Below are positions 53,627 through 61,915 of a DNA stretch of 64,000 nt, piece by piece. The first letter of the stretch is position 1, and the number at the start of each line of letters is the position of its first letter. A model generated the notes under the pieces. The model worked only from the letters and a program-made list of their open reading frames with translations, did no database searches and was not told where the DNA came from. The position numbers and the translations under genes are program-made. Origin of the DNA: Bacteroidota bacterium (lineage in GTDB: Bacteria; Bacteroidota; Ignavibacteria; Ignavibacteriales; Ignavibacteriaceae); contig JADFLR010000016.1 in the NCBI GenBank assembly GCA_022564295.1, positions 1-64,000 of the forward strand, read 5' to 3'.

Positions 53627-54400
53627 TTATTCCGGTGTTACATAAGCCGATGAAATACCACCATCAACCATAAACTCAGTCCCCGTCACAAATGATGATT
53701 CGTCCGATGCCAGATACAATGCAGCCTGAGCCATCTCTTTAGCCAGACCAAAACGCCCCATTGGAACGTGAACCAGACGGCGTTGTTTCTTCTCTTCCGT
53801 ATCCAGGAATTTCATTAATAATTCTGTTTTCAGCGGACCCGGGCACAAGGCATTTATACGAATATTCTCCCGTGCATGAACAACAGCTAATTCCCGTGTT
53901 AATGCCAAAACGGCTCCCTTGCTGGCGGTATAGGCAATCTGAGGCGTTGCCGCCCCAAGTTTTGCAACAAACGATGCCGTATTTATTATAACACCGCCCC
54001 CGGATTTTCTCAGTGCAGGTATCCCAAACTTACAACCCAGAAAAACCCCTTTTACATTAACCGCATAAGTTAGATCAAAAACTTCTTCTTCCGTATTGAC
54101 AGCATCATCATCTTTACTGTGCATTATACCGGCATTATTAAACAGGATATCAAGCCTGCCATATTGTTCCACAGCAGTATTAATCATATTTTTACAATCG
54201 GCTGCTTTTGATACGTCTGCTTTAAAAAACACCGCCTGCCCGCCAGTGTTATGTATTTTCCGGATTGTTTCTGCGCCTTCTTTTTCATTGATATCTACTG
54301 CTACAACTTTTGCCCCCTGCTCTGCAAACAGCAGACACGTTTCTCTGCCTATCCCACTTGCAGCGCCGGTGATAACGGCGACTTTGTCTTTTAGTCTCAT
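53627..54400 (-). CDS. Short-chain dehydrogenase/reductase
   Basis: A 257-residue classical SDR: cofactor site TGAASGIGRE (about 11-20), NNAG (about 90), catalytic YxxxK in YTASKGA (about 156) and SSFVTGTEFMVDGGISSAY at the end. NAD is likely preferred, as Asp ends strand two (VVAVDIN). Substrate is unknown; context implies an alcohol or amino-alcohol intermediate of the ligase-dehydrogenase pathway. It lies 27 nt after the GS gene and 34 nt before the ALDH gene. Confidence 0.92.
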   Translation of the reverse strand: MRLKDKVAVITGAASGIGRETCLLFAEQGAKVVAVDINEKEGAETIRKIHNTGGQAVFFKADVSKAADCKNMINTAVEQYGRLDILFNNAGIMHSKDDDAVNTEEEVFDLTYAVNVKGVFLGCKFGIPALRKSGGGVIINTASFVAKLGAATPQIAYTASKGAVLALTRELAVVHARENIRINALCPGPLKTELLMKFLDTEEKKQRRLVHVPMGRFGLAKEMAQAALYLASDESSFVTGTEFMVDGGISSAYVTPE

Positions 54401-54427
54401 TTTATCCTCATAAAAATCTTAATAATT

Positions 54428-55807
54428 TTAGATTCTTTCGAAGTAACGCTTTCGCTCCCAGTCCGTGACACTTGTATCAAAGGCATGTTGTTCACTCCTA
54501 AAAAAATGGCTGTAATGTTTTTGCACTGCATCACCAAAACTGTTTTTTATAAATGTGCTGCCATCAAAAATCTTTATGGCTTCAGAAAGAGTCTTCGGAA
54601 CATGGGGCAGATCATGCGCTCTGTATATATCGCCATTAAAAACTTCCGGTGGTTCAATCTTGTTTTTAATTCCATCCAATCCGCTAGCCAGCGCTGCGGC
54701 AAATGCTAGATACGGATTACAATCTGCTCCTGGAATGCGGCATTCGATGCGCAGAGTGTTGCCGCTTCCAACAACACGGAAGCCAGCTGTGCGGTTGTCA
54801 TAACTCCACGCCAGCCTGGTCGGCGCCCAGGATTCGGAACGGTATCTTTTATATGAATTAACTGTTGGAGCATAAAATACCATTACATCGGGTGCATGCT
54901 TTATCCAGCCGCCCAAAAACCAGCGAAAATCCTGCGAACACTTTACGGGTCCGGCAGACATTTTTCCCGGAAAGAGGTTTTTTTTGCCTTTCCACAAACT
55001 CAGGTGCAGATGGCAACTTGAGCCTGCCTGATCTTCCGAAAATTTAGCCATAAAAGTAACGCTTATGCCCAGCTTGTCCGCCACTTCTTTTAAGCATTGC
55101 TTGTAAACAGAGTGACGATCGGCCATTGTTAAAATATCAGCATAGCGCACATTTAATTCATGCTGACCCAAACCCCATTCACCTTTGGAGTTTTCAACAG
55201 GCACACCGGAATTTTTTAAATGACGCCGCACCATTCCATTAAAATTTTCTTCACGGGTGCCCTGTAAAATATTGTAATCTTCGATATACCAACCGGCTGC
55301 CGTCAGATCATCATATTTCTTTTCAGATGCTTCCTTGTAAGAGTTCTCAAAAATATAATATTCCAGCTCGGAGCCAGCCATAATAGAATACCCTGCGGTA
55401 GTTGCCTGTTTAATTTGCTCTCTTAATATTGTTCTGGGATTTATGGACTCCAGTTTACCTGTCTTTTCATTTTGTACATCGCAAATGATCAGTGCGGTTT
55501 TATCCAGCCAGCTTGCCAAGCGCAACGTTGAATAATCGGGCATCAGGTGCACATCGCCATAGCCGGATTCCCAATTTGCAAAACTGTATCCGGCAACCGG
55601 TTTCATTTCCATATCAACCGTTAAAAGATATTTACAAACATGCGAACCACTTTCGGCAATCTGTTCAAGGAAGAAATCAGCATCATGTCGTTTGCCCATG
55701 AAACGACCATATAAATCTGTAAATACAACCAACACAGTTTCAATCTCTTCGTTTTTTACCAGGGATTTTAACTGATCGATGGAAAGCATACCTTTAATTT
55801 CAGCCAT
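54428..55807 (-). CDS. Glutamine-synthetase-like gamma-glutamyl-amine ligase
   Basis: A 459-residue member of the GlnA superfamily. It has ATP-grasp-like GS motifs: DMEMKPVAGYSFANWESGYGDVHLMPDYSTLRL, GSELEYYIFENSY, GLGQHELNVRYAD, FMAKFSEDQAGSSCHLHLSLW, NSYKRYRSESWAPTRLAWSYDNRTAGFRV and GADCNPYLAFAAALASG. It lacks features of the main housekeeping GlnA and resembles PuuA/GlnA3-type ligases that join glutamate to amines such as putrescine or ethanolamine. The adjacent amidotransferase and dehydrogenases support a catabolic role. The amine is not identifiable from sequence. Confidence 0.88.
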   Translation of the reverse strand: MAEIKGMLSIDQLKSLVKNEEIETVLVVFTDLYGRFMGKRHDADFFLEQIAESGSHVCKYLLTVDMEMKPVAGYSFANWESGYGDVHLMPDYSTLRLASWLDKTALIICDVQNEKTGKLESINPRTILREQIKQATTAGYSIMAGSELEYYIFENSYKEASEKKYDDLTAAGWYIEDYNILQGTREENFNGMVRRHLKNSGVPVENSKGEWGLGQHELNVRYADILTMADRHSVYKQCLKEVADKLGISVTFMAKFSEDQAGSSCHLHLSLWKGKKNLFPGKMSAGPVKCSQDFRWFLGGWIKHAPDVMVFYAPTVNSYKRYRSESWAPTRLAWSYDNRTAGFRVVGSGNTLRIECRIPGADCNPYLAFAAALASGLDGIKNKIEPPEVFNGDIYRAHDLPHVPKTLSEAIKIFDGSTFIKNSFGDAVQKHYSHFFRSEQHAFDTSVTDWERKRYFERI

Positions 55808-55817
55808 ATTCTATATC

Positions 55818-56522
55818 CTAACTTTTGTAAAATTTTTCTATCCACTTTGCCACTATTCCACTATCTGTTTTCTGATCCATAGTTTTCAAAGCGGATTCAA
55901 TCAATTCCGGTTTAATAATATTTCTTCGTGAATTCATGGAAGCGATGTGATACTCTTTGGTGAACTCCGGGTGCTGCTGAATCCCCAAAACATGATCCCC
56001 AATCGTGAAAATTCCTACCGGGCAATGATCATTCCCCGCAATAACTTTAGCATTCTCCGGAAGTTTAACAACCTGATCCTGATGTGAGACAATCAAACTA
56101 TAGTTTTCCAGTTTTTTATCATTCATCCAGGGAGTCGATGAAAGAATTTGAAAGCTTTTAATCCCAATTCCCCAGTCGCGTTCCGATTTTTCAACTTTAC
56201 CACCAAGCGCTTCGGCAATCATCTCATGTCCAAAACATATGCCGACATGTTTATGTCCATTCAAAAACAATTTATGAGTAAAATTTTTATAAGTATTAAT
56301 CCATGAGAAATCATCATAAACCGACTCAGGTGATCCTGTACTCAGAAAGCCGGCATAGTCATTTAAATTATTCGGGTAGATGTCTTTTTGGACATCGAAA
56401 ACAAACAGTCTGACAGATGGTGCGTATTTTTGGAACAGGGAAATGAACATATCTTCATGATCACCACTTACATGAAGAAGGTCGCGCTGAACGTTGCCAC
56501 ATTTTAATAAGCAAATATTCAT
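55818..56522 (-). CDS. Class I glutamine amidotransferase-like hydrolase
   Basis: A 234-residue GATase1-fold enzyme. The nucleophile is in GICFGHEM (Cys about 93) and the His in QQHPEF (about 183). It resembles GuaA/YfeJ-type stand-alone amidotransferases more than the PuuD (C26) family. In this operon it may cleave a gamma-glutamyl intermediate, doing the job of PuuD, or deliver ammonia. First gene of the operon, 10 nt before the ligase gene. Confidence 0.85.
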   Translation of the reverse strand: MNICLLKCGNVQRDLLHVSGDHEDMFISLFQKYAPSVRLFVFDVQKDIYPNNLNDYAGFLSTGSPESVYDDFSWINTYKNFTHKLFLNGHKHVGICFGHEMIAEALGGKVEKSERDWGIGIKSFQILSSTPWMNDKKLENYSLIVSHQDQVVKLPENAKVIAGNDHCPVGIFTIGDHVLGIQQHPEFTKEYHIASMNSRRNIIKPELIESALKTMDQKTDSGIVAKWIEKFYKS

Positions 56523-56613
56523 TATATTTTTTCAGGCAATGATACTCTCAATGAGTAAAAGATATTATACAACATATAAGAAACCGACTTCTGCCTAATC
56601 TTTTCTTTCCACG

Positions 56614-56781
56614 TTATTTCAATATTTGATACGAACTACTTAGTAAGTAACATTTTACGTGTATAATTATAATCCCCGGATTCAAATTATAAAAATACAC
56701 ATCGCAAGACAAACTGGAAACATCAAATTGTACTTCATACGTTCCGGCATTTTTATATTCAACAAACAATATCAAAAAGTA
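56614..56781 (-). pseudogene. Relic of a T9SS C-terminal sorting domain
   Basis: The minus-strand frame reads LFVEYKNAGTYEVQFDVSSL, then CDVYFYNLNPG and decays at the end (HVKCYLL where KKMLLLK is expected), stopping at TAA 56614. It is the last 55 codons of a type A sorting domain without the body of a protein. The N-terminal part is closed by a TAG just upstream. The rest of 56523-57074 has no gene that I can support. Confidence 0.7.
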
Positions 56782-57074
56782 GGTGAGCTATTAACAAGGA
56801 AGTATTTTTAATCAGTTTAAAAAGATGATAACATTTCATAAACAAGCTATCTTTAGAATTTATTTGACTGTCTAACTAATACTTAACAGGAAAGGAGAAC
56901 CTTCTTCCAATCCTGATAAAAATCAGTGTTGTTTTAATATATTTTATTTATTCTAAAATTTCACTGCTTCAATCCCTAATATTATTCACTGATGAATTTT
57001 ATCGGGATGTGCAGCCATTTTCAAATCAGTAATCAATAGAAATTCATTCTAAATTCTTAATTCTACATTCTAAA

Positions 57075-57308
57075 TTACTTTGCTTTACCTTGTGCAGCAA
57101 CGGCGGCAGCTGCTTTTGCAATTTCATCGGGATCGCCTAACCGAAATGCTAACTGGTGCAAGGGATTTGAAGCACCTGGCTGGCGCATTTGAACAAAAAT
57201 TTGAAGCGACACAGAAGTAACCCATTCAACTCCAGCCCTAGCATCCAGTGCAGCAAATGTTAGGAGCTTAGACTGTGCTGGAATTCTCAAATTAAAAGCT
57301 ACTCTCAA
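57075..57308 (-). CDS. Small hypothetical protein (77 aa)
   Basis: Starts with TTG 57308, directly after the TAA of the upstream gene (TAACTTG), so translation would be coupled. The sequence is VAFNLRIPAQSKLLTFAALDARAGVEW ... GDPDEIAKAAAAVAAQGKAK, with no signal peptide and an Ala-rich end. Base composition is richer in GC than the neighbours. No family is recognised. It may be a real small gene or a frame-shifted tail. Confidence 0.4.
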   Translation of the reverse strand: MRVAFNLRIPAQSKLLTFAALDARAGVEWVTSVSLQIFVQMRQPGASNPLHQLAFRLGDPDEIAKAAAAVAAQGKAK

Positions 57309-57309
57309 G

Positions 57310-57906
57310 TTATGGCTCCAGTACTACAACACTGTCTTTTAAGTATCCGCCCTCCCATGGGATCCCTGTACACGAAAATGTCGCAATCCCATACGGCTCA
57401 TTTGGAATCCGATACCATTGGCTGACCCCAATTCGTTTGTTTATATAAGAGGTTATTCTTCTAGTGCCTGTATGTCTTCCACTCCTTAACATAATTACCA
57501 TTTCGAATCGTTTTACTGGAGGTAGGTCATTAGCAATTACGTAATCACTCATCTCAATAATCCGTGCGGTCACAACAAGAGAATCTGACATATCCTCATT
57601 AAGTGGAAGTAGCTGTGATTTCAAGAGCTTCACCCGATTGAAAAATGTTGCCCTGTCATATGGCTCTAATTCTTTATTCCAGGATGTGTCCACCACTGGT
57701 TCAAAAGGCTCAGCTGAGAAATCGATGTAAGAGAGTTTAGGGAGCCTTCCTGATGCATCCCAGAAATAAGTGAGCCAATAAACCTTTCTCTCCTGCTCAT
57801 TATAGCCTAAGAATCTTATCTCTTGTGGCCCACCGACAGTCGTTAGAGCAAAGTCTGCGCTTGGTAATAAAATAAATACCCAGATCCAACTGAACTTCAT
57901 TCGCAT
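57310..57906 (-). CDS. Hypothetical exported protein with twin leader
   Basis: A 198-residue protein; signal peptide MRMKFSWIWVFILLPSADFA, then beta-rich sequence (GPQEIRFLGYNEQERKVYWLTYFWDASGRLPKLSYID; TGTRRITSYINKRIGVSQWYRIP). No known domain. It is unusual because a ~170-nt leader, the same as that of the M1 aminopeptidase gene, ends 51 nt before its ATG. The coupled 77-aa frame follows. Confidence 0.6.
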   Translation of the reverse strand: MRMKFSWIWVFILLPSADFALTTVGGPQEIRFLGYNEQERKVYWLTYFWDASGRLPKLSYIDFSAEPFEPVVDTSWNKELEPYDRATFFNRVKLLKSQLLPLNEDMSDSLVVTARIIEMSDYVIANDLPPVKRFEMVIMLRSGRHTGTRRITSYINKRIGVSQWYRIPNEPYGIATFSCTGIPWEGGYLKDSVVVLEP

Positions 57907-57956
57907 GCTAGATTGAAATTCTCCATAATAACCGAATATAAATGTAAAAGTTATTC

Positions 57957-58128
57957 CTAACCATATGATTAGGTAGTTTTATAGAAAACTACAAACAAAA
58001 ATTTGAAGTTCAAAGAATATTTCTTAATATCCTCTGAATAGTAAGGATATCTGTCAATTATAGTATTATATCATTAACTTTGCAATGATATGTGGTTTCT
58101 AAATATCCTTACCTTATCTAAAAATTAT
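57957..58128. repeat. Twin leader element C, copy 2
   Basis: Partner of 51645-51817: CTAACCATATGATTAGGTAG, then the perfect hairpin GTAGTTTTATAGAAAACTAC and AAGAATATTTCTTAATATCC, then diverging. Direct orientation relative to copy 1; both copies precede minus-strand genes at nearly equal distance. Confidence 0.75.
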
Positions 58129-58218
58129 GAAAAAATATATTTAGAAGATATGTTCATCTCACTGATAAATGAGGTAGAAGGGGGACAGAGATAATGAGGA
58201 AAATCCCAGCTAATATTA

Positions 58219-58246
58219 TAGTCAGCAGAAAGGAGCTAGCATATTG
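58219..58246. repeat. Dispersed element B, copy 3
   Basis: ATAGTCAGCAGAAAGGAGCTAG is a diverged copy of the element at 51941 and 30116, 91 nt beyond twin leader C. TAAATCTCAATTATTTCC follows at 58274, as in copy 1. Confidence 0.6.
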
Positions 58247-58315
58247 TCATCAACAATAAGCATTAATATTATTAAATCTCAATTATTTCCGGTTTTAGTA
58301 GTGTCCGAATTTCAT

Positions 58316-58405
58316 TGTGTCATCCTGACTAAAGTTAGGCAGGTTCGATTCAGGATCTTCTTTTATAGATGAGATTCTGATCCCGACAAGTCGGGACAGA
58401 ATGAC
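58316..58405. repeat. Palindromic dispersed repeat (GTCATCCTGA ... AGAATGACA)
   Basis: TGTCATCCTGAC...GATTCAGGATC followed by GAGATTCTGATCCCGACAAG and TCGGGACAGAATGACA. Inner hairpin TCCCGACAAGTCGGGA is perfect. Lies just 3' of the M1-M28-PDZ gene. Confidence 0.7.
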
Positions 58406-58417
58406 AATTTCAATTTA

Positions 58418-61400
58418 TTACCTCTCCCCCAACTCCAATTGAACTGTTTTATGTTGCCCATCTCTCACATATTCAATTGTAACAACATCGCCGGGTTGAT
58501 GTTCTTTGAGTAAGTTAGAATAATCTCTCAAATTTTTAACAGGTTTATCATCAAACTTAACAATTACATCCCCCTTCAATAGTCCGCTTTTTTCTGCGGG
58601 AGAGTCCGGCATCACAGCACCTATTTTTACACCTTCGCCGGTGAATTCAAAATCGGGCATGGTGCCGGTGCTTACTCTTCTTTCTTTCTTTTGAGTTTTA
58701 TCCTTTTGATCCCTTTGTGATTTTTCTCCCCCTGTTTCCCCGGTGAATGCCAATGGTTCTTCTCTCTCAGCAAGGTATTGGATAACTTCTTTTGTAACTG
58801 CTGCCACTTTTACCATTCCGTCCCCATCAATTTTATCGTAGGTATCTGTGGGCTTATGATAATCTTCTTCGGAACCGGAAAATAATTGAACTGCAGGCAC
58901 TCCTGCTTCTATAAATGCTGTCTGGTCACTCGCATCCAATTGCTGTTGTACCATTGATGTTGGAATACCTGTTACATAATCAGTTCCCATAAAAATAAAT
59001 TTCCATTCTTTTGCACTGCTGCCGTTTAACACCAAAAGTTTCTTTCCGAATAATCTTCCGACTGTATCGAGGTTTAAATTTGCCATTACTTTATCGGCAG
59101 GAAACGTTGTATAATTTTTTACATAATTCCTGCTTCCAATCAATCCTGCTTCTTCTCCTGTAAATGCAACAAACACAATAGTTCTTTTTGGTTTTTCCGT
59201 TTTACCCATAAGTTTTGCAAGTTCAATCATAACCGCAACACCGCTTGCATTATCATCTGCACCGTAGTGAATTTTACCTTCGTTGCCTTTTCGAACATCG
59301 GGCCAGCCAAGACCGAGATGATCGTAGTGAGCTGACAGAACAACTGATTGCCCTGCAAGTTTTTCATCTGTACCGGGAATAATTCCAATTACATTTTTAA
59401 ATGAGAATTGCTTTCTATCTTTTCCAACTTTCTGTTCCCAAACCTGGAAAAATGTTCCATCATCGCCTGCCGGTTGAAGTCCCGCCGCTTTAAATTGATC
59501 TGCAATATATTGTGCTGCTTTTTCTAATTCTTCAGTTCCCAATCCCCTTCCCTTTAAATCATCCGAAGCAAGATATTTTACGTGCTCCAACATTTTTCCC
59601 CCTGAGAATACGGGCTGCAGTTTAGCCAGCGGCTCACGATTCGGAATTTTTGGAAGTACAATTTCTTTACCAGTTACAAGAATTTTGCTTAAAGGCGAAT
59701 TAACAACCTGCCATTGTCCTTTTTCAATGTTAGCAGGTTCATCTCCTTCAAAAACAAGATAGCTGTACTTTCCATAGTGAGGTAATTTTCGAACCAACCC
59801 GGGAACAGCATCTTTGTTTCCAATCGTTAACCACACCACAACCTCTTCTGGATTATTGGGGTTACGTACCGAAACAATAAAGCTGTTGTTTTCTCTACCC
59901 AATGTTTTTTTATCAATATCAACAGAGTTATCATTTAACTGAATATTGTAATCCGACACTCCATATTGAATGAGAATTTTGTATTCGTTATTCCATCCGA
60001 AAACCCATACTGCTTTATCTGTTGGAATCGTTTTAATTTCATTATCATAAATTATTTCAAACTTGTCCGGCTTTTCTTCCAACCACTTATTAGCGAGAGT
60101 TTCATAAGATTCAAAAGCAGTTTCATCTTCACCTGATGGTAAAATAACTAATACTTTATCTGAACCGTAAGCTGTTGATAACGCTGGTGGTATTTCATTG
60201 TAATGCAGTCTTCTGAAAAGATCAAACTCAGGATCAATATCAATTTTTACAGGTTTATTACTAACGGTTACAACGTAGCTTTTTTCTCTTGAATTCATCT
60301 CAACAATTTCTTTAACAAAATCAGATTCGGTGTAGATGAATACAGGAACGTTCAGGAAAAAAGGATCTTCTTTCTGAACTTGTGCAATAGTGAATTCAAT
60401 TGTATATCCTTCATCCGATTTATTAACCGATACATTTTTCATTTGCAATTCCGGTGCGCCCGTTCTTGTAATCCATTGCGTAAAAAACTCTACTAGGTCT
60501 TCACCCGACTTTTCTTCCATTGATATTCTAATATCATCGAAGGAAGCGATTTTAAATTTGTTTGTACGGTTAAAATTCTGGAATCCTCTGACAAAGGTTT
60601 CATCACCTAAATCCTGTCTGAGCATATTCCACATCATCAAACATTTACCATAACCAATTGCTTCACTCGGTTCATTGTAACGTGAACGAAAATCGGAAAG
60701 GGGGAAATCATTATCTTCATTTACATAATTAGTAAATTTTTGTAAAGTCGATCTTCTGTAATCAATCCCCTGTCCGCGCTGTTCTTTAATAAGATGATCT
60801 GCCATGTAAGTTGTTAAACCTTCACACCAGTTACCTGTTTCAATATCCACGTAAACGCTGTTGCCCCACCAGTTGTGCAATAACTCGTGTGGATAGGAAG
60901 AATGAAGAATAAATGGTAAACGAATCACTGATTCACCCAGCAGTGTAAATGATGGCATTCCATATCCTGTTTCCCAAAAGTTTTCAACTAATGCAAACTT
61001 TGAATAAGGATAAAGACCAACAAGCTGGCGGTACATTTCGAGATATTGTGCGGTTGTTTGCAGATATTTATTTGCCAAGCCTTCATCAGGTGTACGAAGA
61101 AAAGCCATTGCAGTAACAGCCCCAACTGTATAATCATACTCGGTAAATTTTGCAGCGATGAAAAAAACTTCTTCCATCGGTTCGGGAGATTCCCATTGAT
61201 CAACATGGTGATCAACAACATCCTCATCTTTTGTTCTCTTTCCCTGGCTAACAGTTTTCCATCCCGCAGGAGTTGTAGCCGTAAGATTAAATGTAATCAG
61301 TTCATCACTAAAGTAAGGGACCCAATAAGTAGAGCCGGCTAAATAAACACCAATATCAGAGATAATTCCAGGTGATTCATTGAATCCTCTTGCGTAATTT

Positions 61401-61810
61401 TCTGCACTTTGTTCAATTGGTGATTCTATCTTTCCACTGTATCTTAATTGAAGATATAGATCACCTGTGTATCTTGTGGGAAAGACAATCCGATATTCAT
61501 TTAATAAAAGGTTATTCGAAGAATCACTTTCTTCCCTGTCCATTCCAACATCTTTTGCTTTTACATCTTTATTAACCAATTCAATATTAATTCCTTCGGT
61601 TAATGATGATACAGTTAATGCATTGTGCAGCTTGAAATTCAATTTGTTGCTATCCAAATTTTCAGGGATTGTAATTTCATCGGTTACTTCAAGGAATGAA
61701 TCAGATGGATTTACTCTTGCATTAATCTCATGGTGAATGAGAGAGCTTTGTGCAAAACCTGCAACGGATAAAAACAAATAGGTTAAGAAAAATGAGACTG
61801 TTTTATTCAT
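58418..61810 (-). CDS. M1-like/M28/PDZ triple-domain secreted peptidase
   Basis: A 1130-residue protein with signal peptide (MNKTVSFFLTYLFLSVAGFAQ). The N-terminal half is an M1-like metallopeptidase with HELLHNWWGN and the downstream WCEGLTTYMADH (HExxH...E, about 305). Residues about 740-1010 are an M28 aminopeptidase: SAHYDHLGLG (about 824), YGADDNASGVAVMIELA (about 848), FTGEEAGLIGSRNY (about 885), with expected zinc ligands. Residues about 1045-1125 are a PDZ domain (IGAVMPDSPAEKSGLLKGDVIVKFDDKPV). Two exopeptidase modules plus a PDZ are a striking fusion, suited to complete peptide breakdown in the periplasm or at the surface. Confidence 0.9.
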   Translation of the reverse strand: MNKTVSFFLTYLFLSVAGFAQSSLIHHEINARVNPSDSFLEVTDEITIPENLDSNKLNFKLHNALTVSSLTEGINIELVNKDVKAKDVGMDREESDSSNNLLLNEYRIVFPTRYTGDLYLQLRYSGKIESPIEQSAENYARGFNESPGIISDIGVYLAGSTYWVPYFSDELITFNLTATTPAGWKTVSQGKRTKDEDVVDHHVDQWESPEPMEEVFFIAAKFTEYDYTVGAVTAMAFLRTPDEGLANKYLQTTAQYLEMYRQLVGLYPYSKFALVENFWETGYGMPSFTLLGESVIRLPFILHSSYPHELLHNWWGNSVYVDIETGNWCEGLTTYMADHLIKEQRGQGIDYRRSTLQKFTNYVNEDNDFPLSDFRSRYNEPSEAIGYGKCLMMWNMLRQDLGDETFVRGFQNFNRTNKFKIASFDDIRISMEEKSGEDLVEFFTQWITRTGAPELQMKNVSVNKSDEGYTIEFTIAQVQKEDPFFLNVPVFIYTESDFVKEIVEMNSREKSYVVTVSNKPVKIDIDPEFDLFRRLHYNEIPPALSTAYGSDKVLVILPSGEDETAFESYETLANKWLEEKPDKFEIIYDNEIKTIPTDKAVWVFGWNNEYKILIQYGVSDYNIQLNDNSVDIDKKTLGRENNSFIVSVRNPNNPEEVVVWLTIGNKDAVPGLVRKLPHYGKYSYLVFEGDEPANIEKGQWQVVNSPLSKILVTGKEIVLPKIPNREPLAKLQPVFSGGKMLEHVKYLASDDLKGRGLGTEELEKAAQYIADQFKAAGLQPAGDDGTFFQVWEQKVGKDRKQFSFKNVIGIIPGTDEKLAGQSVVLSAHYDHLGLGWPDVRKGNEGKIHYGADDNASGVAVMIELAKLMGKTEKPKRTIVFVAFTGEEAGLIGSRNYVKNYTTFPADKVMANLNLDTVGRLFGKKLLVLNGSSAKEWKFIFMGTDYVTGIPTSMVQQQLDASDQTAFIEAGVPAVQLFSGSEEDYHKPTDTYDKIDGDGMVKVAAVTKEVIQYLAEREEPLAFTGETGGEKSQRDQKDKTQKKERRVSTGTMPDFEFTGEGVKIGAVMPDSPAEKSGLLKGDVIVKFDDKPVKNLRDYSNLLKEHQPGDVVTIEYVRDGQHKTVQLELGER

Positions 61811-61877
61811 TTATTTAGCCAATTCTTTGATTTTAAAAATTAATAACTAATAGAACACAGATGACGCAGACCTGCCT

Positions 61878-61897
61878 TTGTCGGCAGGCATGTCAAA
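61878..61897. repeat. GACCTGCCT palindrome
   Basis: GCCTTTGTCGGCAGGC-type short palindrome within CAGACCTGCC...GGCAGGCAT, one of several GACCTGCCT elements in the window (19431, 51905, 51974). Between two peptidase genes. Confidence 0.5.
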
Positions 61898-61915
61898 CTG
61901 ATAATCGAAGATCAG

